Positions 6,628 through 14,306 of a DNA stretch of 18,142 nucleotides are shown here, in pieces; position 1 is the stretch's first letter; each line of letters starts with the position of its first letter. Both the position numbers and the translations under genes were made by a program. The DNA is taken from NCBI GenBank assembly GCA_022562335.1, contig JADFPM010000021.1, positions 1 to 18,142 of the forward strand, in the 5' to 3' direction. The stretch is from Chloroflexota bacterium (GTDB lineage: Bacteria > Chloroflexota > Dehalococcoidia > Lucifugimonadales > UBA3495). The notes beneath the pieces are model-generated. The model was given only the letters and a program-made list of their open reading frames with translations. It was not told where the DNA came from and searched no databases.

Positions 6628-7092
6628 ATGCCAAAATCGATCTCGCCAAACCTAAAACGAAAAGCCCGGATGGCGGCGTTGCAATCTCTGTTCGCTGCCG
6701 ATATCAAAGACAACCTCGAAGAATCTTGCCTGGACTGGCTCACCGAGGAAAACTCCCTGTCGAAAGAAACGGCGATATTCGCTGAGATGCTTTTCAGAGG
6801 TGTGGTGGGCCACCGGACGGAGCTTGACGAGATCACTCAGCGATTTGCTCCTGCTTGGCCGGTGAACCAGTTGGCAGTGGTAGACCGAAACATCTTGCGA
6901 ATCGCGCTTTTTGAGTTGTTGCATAACCCGGACACTCCCGAGAAAACGGCTATCAACGAAGCCGTCGAGCTGGCCAAAGCCTTTGGAAGCGAAAGCTCGG
7001 CCCGGTTTGTCAACGGTGTGCTGGGATCGGTGATGGCGGGACTGGAGACGGGCGAACTGGTGGCGGGAATTCCGGCGCAGGAAGGGGGATGA
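6628..7092 (+). CDS. nusB: Transcription antitermination factor NusB
   Basis: All-helical RNA-binding factor of 154 residues that joins NusE (ribosomal protein S10) on boxA RNA in rRNA antitermination complexes. The N-terminus carries the Arg-rich NLKRKARMAALQSLFAAD helix typical of NusB. The C-terminal half has VVDRNILRIALFELL and the signature INEAVELAKAFGSESSARFVNGVLG. Length and motif spacing match stand-alone NusB and exclude the NusB-like domain of RsmB methyltransferases, which would continue into a catalytic domain. The start follows fabD by 18 bases and the gene ends four bases before acpP, so it is co-transcribed with the fatty-acid genes. The ribosome site (GGATAA) is weak. Confidence 0.94.
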   Translation: MPKSISPNLKRKARMAALQSLFAADIKDNLEESCLDWLTEENSLSKETAIFAEMLFRGVVGHRTELDEITQRFAPAWPVNQLAVVDRNILRIALFELLHNPDTPEKTAINEAVELAKAFGSESSARFVNGVLGSVMAGLETGELVAGIPAQEGG

Positions 7093-7096
7093 AGGC

Positions 7097-7357
7097 GTGC
7101 CCACAGTTTACGAAAGAGTAAAAACGGTAGTGGTCGACAAGTTGGGAGTCGAAGAGGCAGATGTGAATGAAGAGGCCTCCTTCGTCGACAACCTGAACGC
7201 GGACTCGCTGGACTTGGTCGAGTTGATCATGGCCTTCGAGGAGGAATTCACCACCGATGATAACCCGGTGGAGATCTCCGACGAGGACGCCGGTAATATC
7301 GCAACCATCAAAGACGCCGTAGCCTACCTTAAAGGACACGGTGTGGAAGACGGCTAG
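7097..7357 (+). CDS. acpP: Acyl carrier protein
   Basis: Acidic 86-residue carrier whose 4'-phosphopantetheine arm holds growing acyl chains during fatty-acid synthesis. The prosthetic-group serine is Ser37 in the NADSLDLVELIMAFEEEF motif. Compared with the usual EEEF-DTEIPDEEA arrangement, the loop after helix II is about five residues longer here (TTDDNPVEISDEDA), so the protein is slightly larger than typical. It starts with GTG, preceded by AGGGGG at 7083-7088 with eight bases between, inside the end of nusB. It is the last gene of the operon beginning at 4741 and the direct substrate partner of FabD two genes upstream. A gap of 327 bases follows. Confidence 0.95.
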   Translation: MPTVYERVKTVVVDKLGVEEADVNEEASFVDNLNADSLDLVELIMAFEEEFTTDDNPVEISDEDAGNIATIKDAVAYLKGHGVEDG

Positions 7358-7684
7358 GGGATGGCCTGCCCCATAGATAAACCACCGGGATCTCATTCCT
7401 GCTTCGCCAATGTTCATTAGCCATATCTCTTTGCTTCCTCAAGACTGTCGTGCCGGCAAACTGCATCGAACATGTTGCGGACGTTTGTTCGCCAATCACC
7501 GGTGTTCACCCCTCTATTTTGAGATTTAACCTCTTGGCAGGTAATACATCCCTTCGGCAGGCTTGTTACCATACTTTTACAGCCTTGGCCGGAGTACCAT
7601 AGATTCAGGCGTTCCAAAGGTTCCCAAGATCGGTCAGATCATTGGCTTGCAGAATCCAAATAGGGTAGATGGGAGGCGGGGCTC
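7358..7684. other. 327-base stretch with no convincing gene
   Basis: Lies between acpP and the uracil-DNA glycosylase gene and is less GC-rich than the flanking genes. It holds one possible promoter (7576-7605). The minus strand has a TTG-initiated frame of 66 codons (7617 to 7417) with four cysteines, but no family I recognise and no good ribosome site. No tRNA-like fold or strong terminator with a U-tract was seen. Confidence 0.5.
7576..7605 (+). promoter_or_regulatory. Possible promoter for the glycosylase-RNase J-ftsK group
   Basis: TTTACA (7576-7581) and TAGATT (7600-7605) are 18 bases apart, matching consensus at 5 of 6 and 4 of 6 positions. It would give a leader of roughly 75 bases. 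A weak match in the only sizeable gap upstream of these genes. Confidence 0.3.
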
Positions 7685-8326
7685 ATGGAAAACCTGGAAG
7701 AAATCGCCTTACTGGTCAACCGGTGCACCGATTGCGAATTGTCCCAAGGCAGAAATAAAGCCGTGCCCGGCGAGGGCTCTCCCGATGCGGAATTGATGTT
7801 CATCGGCGAAGGGCCTGGATATCACGAAGACCGATTGGGCAGGCCCTTTGTGGGCCCTGCTGGTCAATTTTTGGATGACCTGCTGATGTCCATAGGGCTG
7901 AAGCGGGAGGATGTATTCATCGCCAACATGGTGAAATGCCGGCCTCCCCAGAACCGGGACCCATCGCCGGCGGAGATGTCGGCCTGTTCCAAGTACCTGA
8001 ACCGGCAGATCGAACTGATCGATCCCAAGTTGATAATCACCTTGGGAAGGTTTTCCCTGGCCCGGTTTTTCCCCGGAGAAAGCATCACCCGCGCCCGAGG
8101 AAAGGTAAGGGAAAAAGACGGCCGGTGGATCTACCCGATCATGCATCCCGCGGCGGCGTTGCACCGTCAAGAAAATCGCTCGGTGATCGTCAACGATTTC
8201 AAACAGATACCCCAGGTTTTGGAAAATCTGGGGCAGCCCAGTTCTCATTCAGCGCTGAACCAGACATCGGAGCCTCAGAAAGAACCCGCTCCTCAGGCGA
8301 AGCAGCTTTCCCTTTTCTCGTCGTGA
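7685..8326 (+). CDS. Uracil-DNA glycosylase, family 4 (iron-sulfur type)
   Basis: Removes uracil from DNA to start base-excision repair. The 213-residue protein shows the family 4 layout: an N-terminal Cys14-x2-Cys17 pair (CTDC) and a later pair in KCRPPQNRDPSPAEMSAC, together expected to hold a [4Fe-4S] cluster; motif A GEGPGYHEDRLGRPFVGPAG; and the C-terminal HPAA motif for DNA binding. The last 30 or so residues are a low-complexity Ser/Gln/Glu/Pro tail that does not belong to the core. ATG 7685 has GGAGG at 7672-7676, eight bases upstream. It precedes RNase J by 28 bases. Family 4 is distinguished from family 5 by the GEGPG motif context, though I judged this by eye. Confidence 0.92.
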   Translation: MENLEEIALLVNRCTDCELSQGRNKAVPGEGSPDAELMFIGEGPGYHEDRLGRPFVGPAGQFLDDLLMSIGLKREDVFIANMVKCRPPQNRDPSPAEMSACSKYLNRQIELIDPKLIITLGRFSLARFFPGESITRARGKVREKDGRWIYPIMHPAAALHRQENRSVIVNDFKQIPQVLENLGQPSSHSALNQTSEPQKEPAPQAKQLSLFSS

Positions 8327-8354
8327 ATGACCCCCTAGAATCTTTATTAGGCAG

Positions 8355-10025
8355 TTGACCAATTTGAATCCAGACATACGCATCATTCCCCTGGGTGGAC
8401 TGGGGGAGATCGGCAAAAACATGATGGCCATAGAGTGCGGCGACGACATCATCGTCGTCGACTGCGGCGTGCAATTCCCCGACGACACCATGCCAGGGGT
8501 CGACCTGATCATCCCAGACGTGTCCTACCTGGTGGAGCGGATCGACCGGGTGCGGGGAATCCTGATAACCCACGGACACGAAGACCACATCGGCGCCCTG
8601 CCTTTCGTGTTGCCCCAGTTGAGCGTCCCGGTGTACGCTCCCCGGCTGGCTCATGGATTTATCTCGGCCAAGCTGAAAGAGCACCGGGCCACCAGGGGCG
8701 CCACGGTAGAAGACATCGAACCCGGGATCGCCTACCAGTTTGGCGAGCATATGAAGGTCACCTGGTTCCGGGTTTGCCACAGCATTCCCGACGCCATGGG
8801 AATCGCCATCGAGACCCCCAGCGGGGTGATAATCCACACCGGCGATTTCAAGATCGACCACACACCGGTGGACGGCAAGACCATGGACCTGGCGGCTTTG
8901 GCCCAATACGGCACTCAAGGGGTGCTGATGCTGCTGTCCGATTCCACCTACGCCGAGATACCGGGTTACACCACATCGGAAAAGGTGGTGGGCGAGGCGT
9001 TGGACCGGGCCATCAGGGACGCTCCCGGCCGGGTTATGGTGGCCACGTTCGCCTCGCTGATCTCCCGGATCCAGTTGGTCGTTGACGCGGCTGCTCGCTA
9101 CAACCGCAAGGTCAGCATCGTCGGCCGCAGCATGGTCGACAGCGTGAACGTGGCGGTTGAGCTGGGCTATCTGACAATACCTGAGGGCATCCTGATTCCC
9201 CTTAATCAAAGCCGCGGGTTGCCGCCGGAAGAGGTGGTGCTGATGACCACCGGCAGCCAGGGTGAGCCGACTTCCGCCCTGGTGCGCATCGCTAATAAGG
9301 ACCACAGAGAGGTCACCATCATGTCCGGAGATACGGTGATCATCTCCGCCACGCCGATACCGGGCAACGAACTGGGGGTAAGCCGTACCATCGATAACCT
9401 TTTGCGCCAGGGGGCGACGGTGCTATACGACCGCATAGCCCTGGTGCACGTCCACGGCCACGCCAGCCAGGAAGAGTTGAAAATGGTGCTCAGCCTGGTG
9501 CGGCCACGTTATTTCGTGCCGGTGCACGGTGAGTACCGGCACCTCATGGCCCATGCCCGGCTGGCCTGGGACCTGGGATTGGCCGAGTCGGGGATCTTCG
9601 TCCTGGAGGACGGCGACGTGCTGCAGATAACCGATGAAGGGGCCGAGGTGGTCGGGTCGGTGCCGGCGGGTCCGATCTACATCGATGGACTGACCACCCA
9701 CGACAACCGCAGCGAGGTGCTCAGCCAGCGGCGGTCCCTCTCCCAAGATGGTGTGGTGGTCATAGTGGTAAACACGGATAAACACACCGGCCTGCCGTCG
9801 TCGGAACCCAAGGTGGTGGCCAGTGGGTTTATGGATGCGGAGGAAACGGTGGACCTGTTCCAGCAGTTGAGCGCGGCGTTGTCGGAAGAGATCAAAGGTT
9901 CCGGCCACATATCCTGCCAGCCAGATGAGCTGAAGTCCAAAGTCCGGGAAACTGCCCGCAAGTTTCTGAGTTCCGAAACCCATCGAAGGCCTATCATCAT
10001 TCCGATACTCTTGGGAGAAGATTGA
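8355..10025 (+). CDS. rnj: Ribonuclease J
   Basis: Metallo-beta-lactamase/beta-CASP ribonuclease of 556 residues with endonuclease and 5'-3' exonuclease activity in mRNA turnover and rRNA maturation. It opens with IRIIPLGGLGEIGKNM, the hallmark RNase J N-terminus. Zinc-site motif 2 is His73-Gly-His75-Glu-Asp77-His78, HTGDFKIDHTP (His161, Asp164) follows, and the beta-CASP region ends with the FVPVHGEYRHL motif (His391). The C-terminal domain follows from about residue 450. No ATG or GTG exists near the N-terminus; TTG at 8355 or TTG at 8364 are the options, and neither has a strong ribosome site. Upstream the frame is closed by TGA at 8328. The ftsK gene begins 10 bases after the stop. Confidence 0.95.
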   Translation: MTNLNPDIRIIPLGGLGEIGKNMMAIECGDDIIVVDCGVQFPDDTMPGVDLIIPDVSYLVERIDRVRGILITHGHEDHIGALPFVLPQLSVPVYAPRLAHGFISAKLKEHRATRGATVEDIEPGIAYQFGEHMKVTWFRVCHSIPDAMGIAIETPSGVIIHTGDFKIDHTPVDGKTMDLAALAQYGTQGVLMLLSDSTYAEIPGYTTSEKVVGEALDRAIRDAPGRVMVATFASLISRIQLVVDAAARYNRKVSIVGRSMVDSVNVAVELGYLTIPEGILIPLNQSRGLPPEEVVLMTTGSQGEPTSALVRIANKDHREVTIMSGDTVIISATPIPGNELGVSRTIDNLLRQGATVLYDRIALVHVHGHASQEELKMVLSLVRPRYFVPVHGEYRHLMAHARLAWDLGLAESGIFVLEDGDVLQITDEGAEVVGSVPAGPIYIDGLTTHDNRSEVLSQRRSLSQDGVVVIVVNTDKHTGLPSSEPKVVASGFMDAEETVDLFQQLSAALSEEIKGSGHISCQPDELKSKVRETARKFLSSETHRRPIIIPILLGED

Positions 10026-10035
10026 TTCGGAGGTC

Positions 10036-12225
10036 ATGATGGCCTTTGCCATCAGAGGAGTCCGCGTCACGGTGGGTCTGATTAAAATGGTAGGAAGGCT
10101 GAACCCGCGCCGGGTTGGCGATGCCCTGGTTTTGTTGGCCGTTTCGATCGGGGCGGCGGTGGTTTGGCGGTATTCCCCGGCCAATGAGTGGGCCGTGGGG
10201 GCCCTGGCATACGCGTGGGTCCCGGTGGTCTTATGGACCGGCGCCGCCGCGCTGACACTGCGGTTTCAACGGCGCTTTTTGCTCCCGTTCTGGCGATGGT
10301 GGGGGCTGGCGGCTGGGGCGGCGGCGGCCGTGACGGGAATTCTATCCCTGATCCATCCCCAGTTCGGTTTGATGGCTGAAGTGAGCTTGGGCGGGCGTTG
10401 GGGCGGCGTTATAGGCGGCAGTCCCCTGGCGTTGGCAGTGCTTAAGATATCCGCCATTGTGATCCTCACCCCACTGGCCATGTTCCCCCGCCACATCGGC
10501 ATATTTTACGGGAGGGTCCTGAGCCAGGCCGGCTTGGGGTTGAGAGCAACGGGGGTTCAAGGCTACCGGGCGGCGCTGGGAATGCGTCGTTATTTTGCCG
10601 GGTTGAGGAAATCTGCCGCTCCGCCTGCCGTTCTAGCGGAAAAGGGTTCCTGGGAAGGCCACCAGGCGGAACGGGAAGGGGCCACCCAGGATGAGCAAGG
10701 CATTTGGGACGGAAATGAAGCGGGGAAGGTACCGGACCTGGTTTCGTCGGTTGGAGAGAAGCCGGAGGGCGCTCCGCGGCCGCTAGCAGGCGCTGACCCA
10801 GCCGGCAAACCCGGATCAACCTGGCAGCTTCCACCGATAGAATTGCTCTCGGCAGGAGAACGCCGGCAGTCTTTAGGTACAGCTCTAGACAAGATGGCCC
10901 GGTTGGTGGAAAGCACCCTGGGCGAGCATGGCGTTAGCGTAGAGGTCAAAGACATCAAAGCCGGACCCAGGATCGTGCGGTTCGGCCTGGTGCCGGGATG
11001 GACCGGCAGGCAGGGCGAAGAAGGGGCTGGAGAGACCGGCCGGGTCAGAGGCGAAAGTAGCCGGGTGAAGGTCCAGAGTATCTTGACCCGGGAGAAGGAC
11101 CTGGCCCTGGCCCTGAAAACCCCATACCTGAGGTTGGAAGCGCCCGTCCCCGGAGAGGCCCTGGTGGGTTTGGAAGTGCCAAGCCCATCACCCGCCAAGG
11201 TGACCCTGCGCGAGGTGATGGAGAGCCCGCCCTTTACTCAGCTGGTTGCCAAGGGTGGGCTGCCCATCGCATTGGGCCAGGACACGGGGGGCAGCCCGGT
11301 GGTCATGGACCTGGCGACGCTGCCGCACCTGCTGATAGCGGGTTCCACCGGCAGCGGGAAAAGCGTTTGTATAAACTCGGTGGTGGCATCTATGCTGCTG
11401 ACCAAGCCACCGGACCAGCTACGCCTGATGATGGTTGACCCCAAACGGGTGGAACTGACGCCCTTCAACGGGATTCCCCACCTTATCACGCCGGTGATCG
11501 TGGATGTGGACGAGGTGAACAGCGCGTTGCGCGCTCTGATGCGGGAGATGATGCGCCGCTACCGGCAGATGGAGGAGGTCGGCGCCCGCAATATCGCCGG
11601 TTACAATGCCAAGTCCAAGGACCCCATGCCCTTCCTGGTGCTTATCGTCGATGAACTGGCCGACCTGATGATGAGCGGCGGCTTTCAGGTGGAGCAGAAT
11701 TTGATCCGGTTGGCCCAACTGGGCCGCGCCACGGGTATTCACCTGGTCCTCGCCACCCAGAGGCCGTCGGTCACGGTGGTGACCGGACTCCTTAAAGCTA
11801 ATATCGTCGCCCGGGTGGCCTTTGCGGTGGCATCCCAGGTGGACTCCCGCGTGATCCTGGACATGGTGGGAGCGGAAAAACTTTTGGGTAAGGGCGACAT
11901 GCTTTTGTTGAGCAACGATTCTCCCAAGCCCCGCAGGGTCCAGGGCACATTGGTCAATGACCCGGAGATAGACCGGCTGGTGGAATTCTGGGTGGCCCAA
12001 CAGGGACCGCCCGTGCCGGAGATTTCCATGATAGACGATGATGACGGGGACTTGGACCAAGAGGACGACCTGGACGAAGATCTGCTAGACCAGGCTAGAG
12101 ACCTGGCCGTAAGCAATCCCCACCTTTCTTCATCGTTCTTGGAACGGCGGCTAAAGGTGGGAGGACGGCGCGCCGGCCAGATCATAGAGCAGTTAGAGGA
12201 TGAGGGTCTGGTGTCCCTGAGATAG
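10036..12225 (+). CDS. ftsK: FtsK/SpoIIIE family DNA translocase
   Basis: Septal membrane-anchored motor that pumps chromosomal DNA and activates XerCD dimer resolution at division. In order, the 729 residues show four predicted membrane segments (about 28-46, 53-75, 84-106, 130-150), a Gly/Ala/Glu-rich linker (about 195-270), the alpha domain, and the RecA-like motor. The motor has Walker A GSTGSGKS at 436-443 and Walker B ending Asp539-Glu540 (LIVDELADLM). After an acidic Asp/Glu-rich segment (about 663-685) comes the gamma winged helix (SSSFLERRLKVGGRRAGQIIEQLEDEGLV split across its helices) for reading orienting sequences. Two ATGs sit in tandem; GGAGG at 10029-10033 is two bases from the first and five from the second, so 10039 may be the real start. 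The short four-helix anchor is typical of non-proteobacterial FtsK. Confidence 0.95.
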   Translation: MMAFAIRGVRVTVGLIKMVGRLNPRRVGDALVLLAVSIGAAVVWRYSPANEWAVGALAYAWVPVVLWTGAAALTLRFQRRFLLPFWRWWGLAAGAAAAVTGILSLIHPQFGLMAEVSLGGRWGGVIGGSPLALAVLKISAIVILTPLAMFPRHIGIFYGRVLSQAGLGLRATGVQGYRAALGMRRYFAGLRKSAAPPAVLAEKGSWEGHQAEREGATQDEQGIWDGNEAGKVPDLVSSVGEKPEGAPRPLAGADPAGKPGSTWQLPPIELLSAGERRQSLGTALDKMARLVESTLGEHGVSVEVKDIKAGPRIVRFGLVPGWTGRQGEEGAGETGRVRGESSRVKVQSILTREKDLALALKTPYLRLEAPVPGEALVGLEVPSPSPAKVTLREVMESPPFTQLVAKGGLPIALGQDTGGSPVVMDLATLPHLLIAGSTGSGKSVCINSVVASMLLTKPPDQLRLMMVDPKRVELTPFNGIPHLITPVIVDVDEVNSALRALMREMMRRYRQMEEVGARNIAGYNAKSKDPMPFLVLIVDELADLMMSGGFQVEQNLIRLAQLGRATGIHLVLATQRPSVTVVTGLLKANIVARVAFAVASQVDSRVILDMVGAEKLLGKGDMLLLSNDSPKPRRVQGTLVNDPEIDRLVEFWVAQQGPPVPEISMIDDDDGDLDQEDDLDEDLLDQARDLAVSNPHLSSSFLERRLKVGGRRAGQIIEQLEDEGLVSLR

Positions 12226-12255
12226 TGCATCTGGGGGCTTTCCGTTGTCACGCGG

Positions 12256-12323
12256 CCCTCACCCAGCCCCCTATTTCATTGGGGGCATCCCTCTCCCACC
12301 GAGAGAGGGAACGAGGGTGAGGG
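12256..12323. repeat. Palindromic intergenic repeat with branched fold
   Basis: Outer arms CCCTCACCC (12256-12264) and GGGTGAGGG (12315-12323) are perfect 9-base reverse complements. Between them lie two more hairpins: CCCCC/GGGGG (12267-12271, 12281-12285, nine-base loop) and CCCTCTC/GAGAGGG (12289-12295, 12303-12309, seven-base loop). The set can fold as a three-way junction in DNA or in RNA from either strand. The sequence style resembles widespread REP-like palindromes in GC-rich bacteria. It starts 30 bases after the ftsK stop and may also act as a transcript end or mRNA stabiliser. Confidence 0.75.
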
Positions 12324-12448
12324 TTCTCTTGAGAGAATCTACAGCCCGTGGCTCCAAACGCCAACCCCTTCCCTACAGTTAGGCGGTTTGGTATTATGGC
12401 TCTATTCCCGGGGCTGTCTCCCTTGTCCGCGAATGCCCCGTCCGCGAA

Positions 12449-13123
12449 TTGATACCGGTGCTGATAGACCTTCATACCCACACCTATCCCCAATCCGACG
12501 ATAGCTTCATGACGGTGGACGACCTGATCGACACCGCCAAATCCCATGGATTGGATGGCATCTGCCTCACCGACCACGACTGGTTCTGGCCGGTGGACCG
12601 AGTTGAAGAGCTCTCCCGCAGGCATGGATTTCTGGTGCTGCCGGGTTCGGAGATCAATACCGACACCGGGCATGTGCTGGTCTTTGGCTTGGACCAGTAT
12701 GTTTTTGGACTGCATAAACCATCATTCCTGCGTGATAAAGTCTCAAGGATCAAAGGAGTCATGATAGCGGCCCATCCCCACCGCCGCCGGTTTCTGGAGG
12801 ACCCCGGACACAAGCCCGAGGCCAGGGCGGAAATGCTGGAACGGGCCTACGGCGATCAGTTTTTCCAGATGTGCCACGCCATCGAAGGATTGAACGGACG
12901 GGCCACCGAGGTTCAAAATAGCTTTTCCCACGACCTGGGAATCCGTTTAGGCGCCAACATGTGCGCCGGAAGCGACGCCCACAGACTTGAGCAGGTTGGC
13001 ACGGCGGCCACCCAGTTTGAAGAGAAGGTTTCCAACCTGGCTGACTTGATAGAGCAGTTGAGATTGGGGAAATTCAAGGCGGTGGACCTGCGGAATGACG
13101 GCCGCCTGCCGCCGGGCGGTTAG
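12449..13123 (+). CDS. PHP-domain metal-dependent phosphoesterase
   Basis: Stand-alone PHP-domain hydrolase of 224 residues. Metal-site motifs appear in family order: LIDLHTHTYP (His9, His11), LTDHDWF, PGSEINTDTGHVL, MIAAHPHRR, and CAGSDAHRLEQVG near residue 175. These proteins hydrolyse phosphate monoesters or nucleotides; the stand-alone group includes 3',5'-nucleoside bisphosphate phosphatases and uncharacterised enzymes, and I cannot say which this is. The start is uncertain: TTG at 12449 or GTG at 12458 (which gives MLIDLHTHTYP) are both in frame, with no clear ribosome site and no in-frame ATG nearby. It stands alone between the ftsK repeat and an ABC ATPase gene 123 bases downstream. 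Confidence 0.88.
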   Translation: MIPVLIDLHTHTYPQSDDSFMTVDDLIDTAKSHGLDGICLTDHDWFWPVDRVEELSRRHGFLVLPGSEINTDTGHVLVFGLDQYVFGLHKPSFLRDKVSRIKGVMIAAHPHRRRFLEDPGHKPEARAEMLERAYGDQFFQMCHAIEGLNGRATEVQNSFSHDLGIRLGANMCAGSDAHRLEQVGTAATQFEEKVSNLADLIEQLRLGKFKAVDLRNDGRLPPGG

Positions 13124-13246
13124 CTCGGCCGAGAAATACGACAGCTAGATTTGAGCGTATCTTGATGAGAATGTACCGAGGATATACCAGTGAACCGTAG
13201 GGCGAACCCTGGTAATCGTGCCCGGTCCGCCAACGGGGGGTACTAA

Positions 13247-14230
13247 ATGGCTGAAACGCTGAGGGTGGAAAACCTGCACGTCCGGTTCGGCGTCGGCGAA
13301 GACCAGGTAAAGGCCTTGAACGGCGTCAGCCTGACTTTGGAATCGGGCGAGGTCTATTGCCTGGTTGGGGAGAGCGGAGCCGGCAAAAGCACCCTGGCTC
13401 TGGCCATCATGGGACTTCTGCCCGTCGCCGGTTCCATAACCCAGGGCAGGGTTATATTCGACGGCGTCGATCTGATCCATGCCAGCGCTGAGCAGATGCG
13501 GCAGTTGCGGGGCAAAGATATATCCATGGTGTTCCAGGACGCCCAGGCGGCGCTAAACCCGGTGCAACTGGTGGGCGCCCAACTGGAAGAGGTGATCCTG
13601 ACCCACATGGACGTTTCCCATCGGGTAGCTAACCGGATGGCCCAAGACATGCTGAAGGAGCTGGGGCTGCCCGATCCCAGGCGAATCATGGGCTCCTACC
13701 CTTTCAGCCTCAGCGGCGGCATGTGCCAACGGGTGATGTTGGCGATAGCGTTGGTCCTGAAACCCAAGCTATTGATAGCCGACGAGCCCACGTCGGGGTT
13801 GGACGTGACACTTCAAGCCGAGATCTTACAACGGCTGACCAACCTATCCGTGGAGCAAAACGCAGCCATTTTGCTGATAACCCACGACATGGGCGTGGTG
13901 GCGCACATGGCTAAAAGGGTCGGCGTGATCTATGCCGGGTCTTTAATGGAATCTGCGGATGTGATCCCATTATTCAAAGAGTCCCAGCACCCTTACACCT
14001 GGTCCTTGCTCCAATCCATTCCACGCCTGGATGACGTGGAAAAGAACCTGCAACCGTTGCGGGGTACGCCTCCCAATATGGTGACACTGCCCGAGGAATG
14101 CCCATTTCTGCCCCGTTGCCACAAAGCCATTTCCCGCTGCCGGGTGGAACCCAAGCCGGCAATGGAAGAGATCAAACCGGGGCATGAGGTGGCCTGCTAC
14201 AACCCGGTGGCGCCGATAGTCACCGTCTAA
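13247..14230 (+). CDS. Oligopeptide/dipeptide-type ABC transporter ATPase (OppD/DppD-like), orphan
   Basis: Nucleotide-binding subunit of 327 residues that would energise a peptide or nickel importer at the inner face of the membrane. Seen in order: Walker A GESGAGKST at 41-49, Q-loop MVFQDAQAALNPV, signature LSGGMCQRVMLA, Walker B LLIADEPTSGLD, and switch histidine in LLITHDMG. The C-terminal OppD extension follows (HPYTWSLLQSIPRL, then PLRGTPP) with cysteines in CPFLPRC, SRC and ACYNP that in this subfamily can hold an iron-sulfur cluster. The signature has Cys where most relatives have Arg (LSGGMRQR). ATG 13247 follows GGGGGG by six bases. No permease, binding protein or second ATPase is adjacent, so partners must be elsewhere or the operon has been broken up. 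Confidence 0.92.
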   Translation: MAETLRVENLHVRFGVGEDQVKALNGVSLTLESGEVYCLVGESGAGKSTLALAIMGLLPVAGSITQGRVIFDGVDLIHASAEQMRQLRGKDISMVFQDAQAALNPVQLVGAQLEEVILTHMDVSHRVANRMAQDMLKELGLPDPRRIMGSYPFSLSGGMCQRVMLAIALVLKPKLLIADEPTSGLDVTLQAEILQRLTNLSVEQNAAILLITHDMGVVAHMAKRVGVIYAGSLMESADVIPLFKESQHPYTWSLLQSIPRLDDVEKNLQPLRGTPPNMVTLPEECPFLPRCHKAISRCRVEPKPAMEEIKPGHEVACYNPVAPIVTV

Positions 14231-14266
14231 CCAGTCGCCGTCTCGTGCCGATCGGGTTCCCGGTTC

Positions 14267-14284
14267 AAGGGTTTGGCGGCCCTT
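14267..14284. terminator. Weak hairpin between convergent genes
   Basis: AAGGG (14267-14271) and CCCTT (14280-14284) pair around an eight-base loop in the 76-base gap between the convergent ABC ATPase and holA genes; GGTTTTA follows on the plus strand. The stem is only five pairs, so it is a weak candidate for a shared terminator. Confidence 0.3.
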
Positions 14285-14306
14285 AGGTTTTACTTCTCGG
14301 ACGGGG

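Noticed and set aside
7357..7372. GGGG/CCCC mini-hairpin right after the acpP stop
   Set aside because: Only four pairs with an eight-base loop and no U-tract; too weak for a terminator.
12392..12397. TATTAT as a -10 for the PHP gene
   Set aside because: No acceptable -35 hexamer at 15-19 bases and no TGn extension.
13162..13188. TTGATG and TATACC, 15 bases apart, before the ABC ATPase
   Set aside because: The spacer is short and both hexamers are imperfect.
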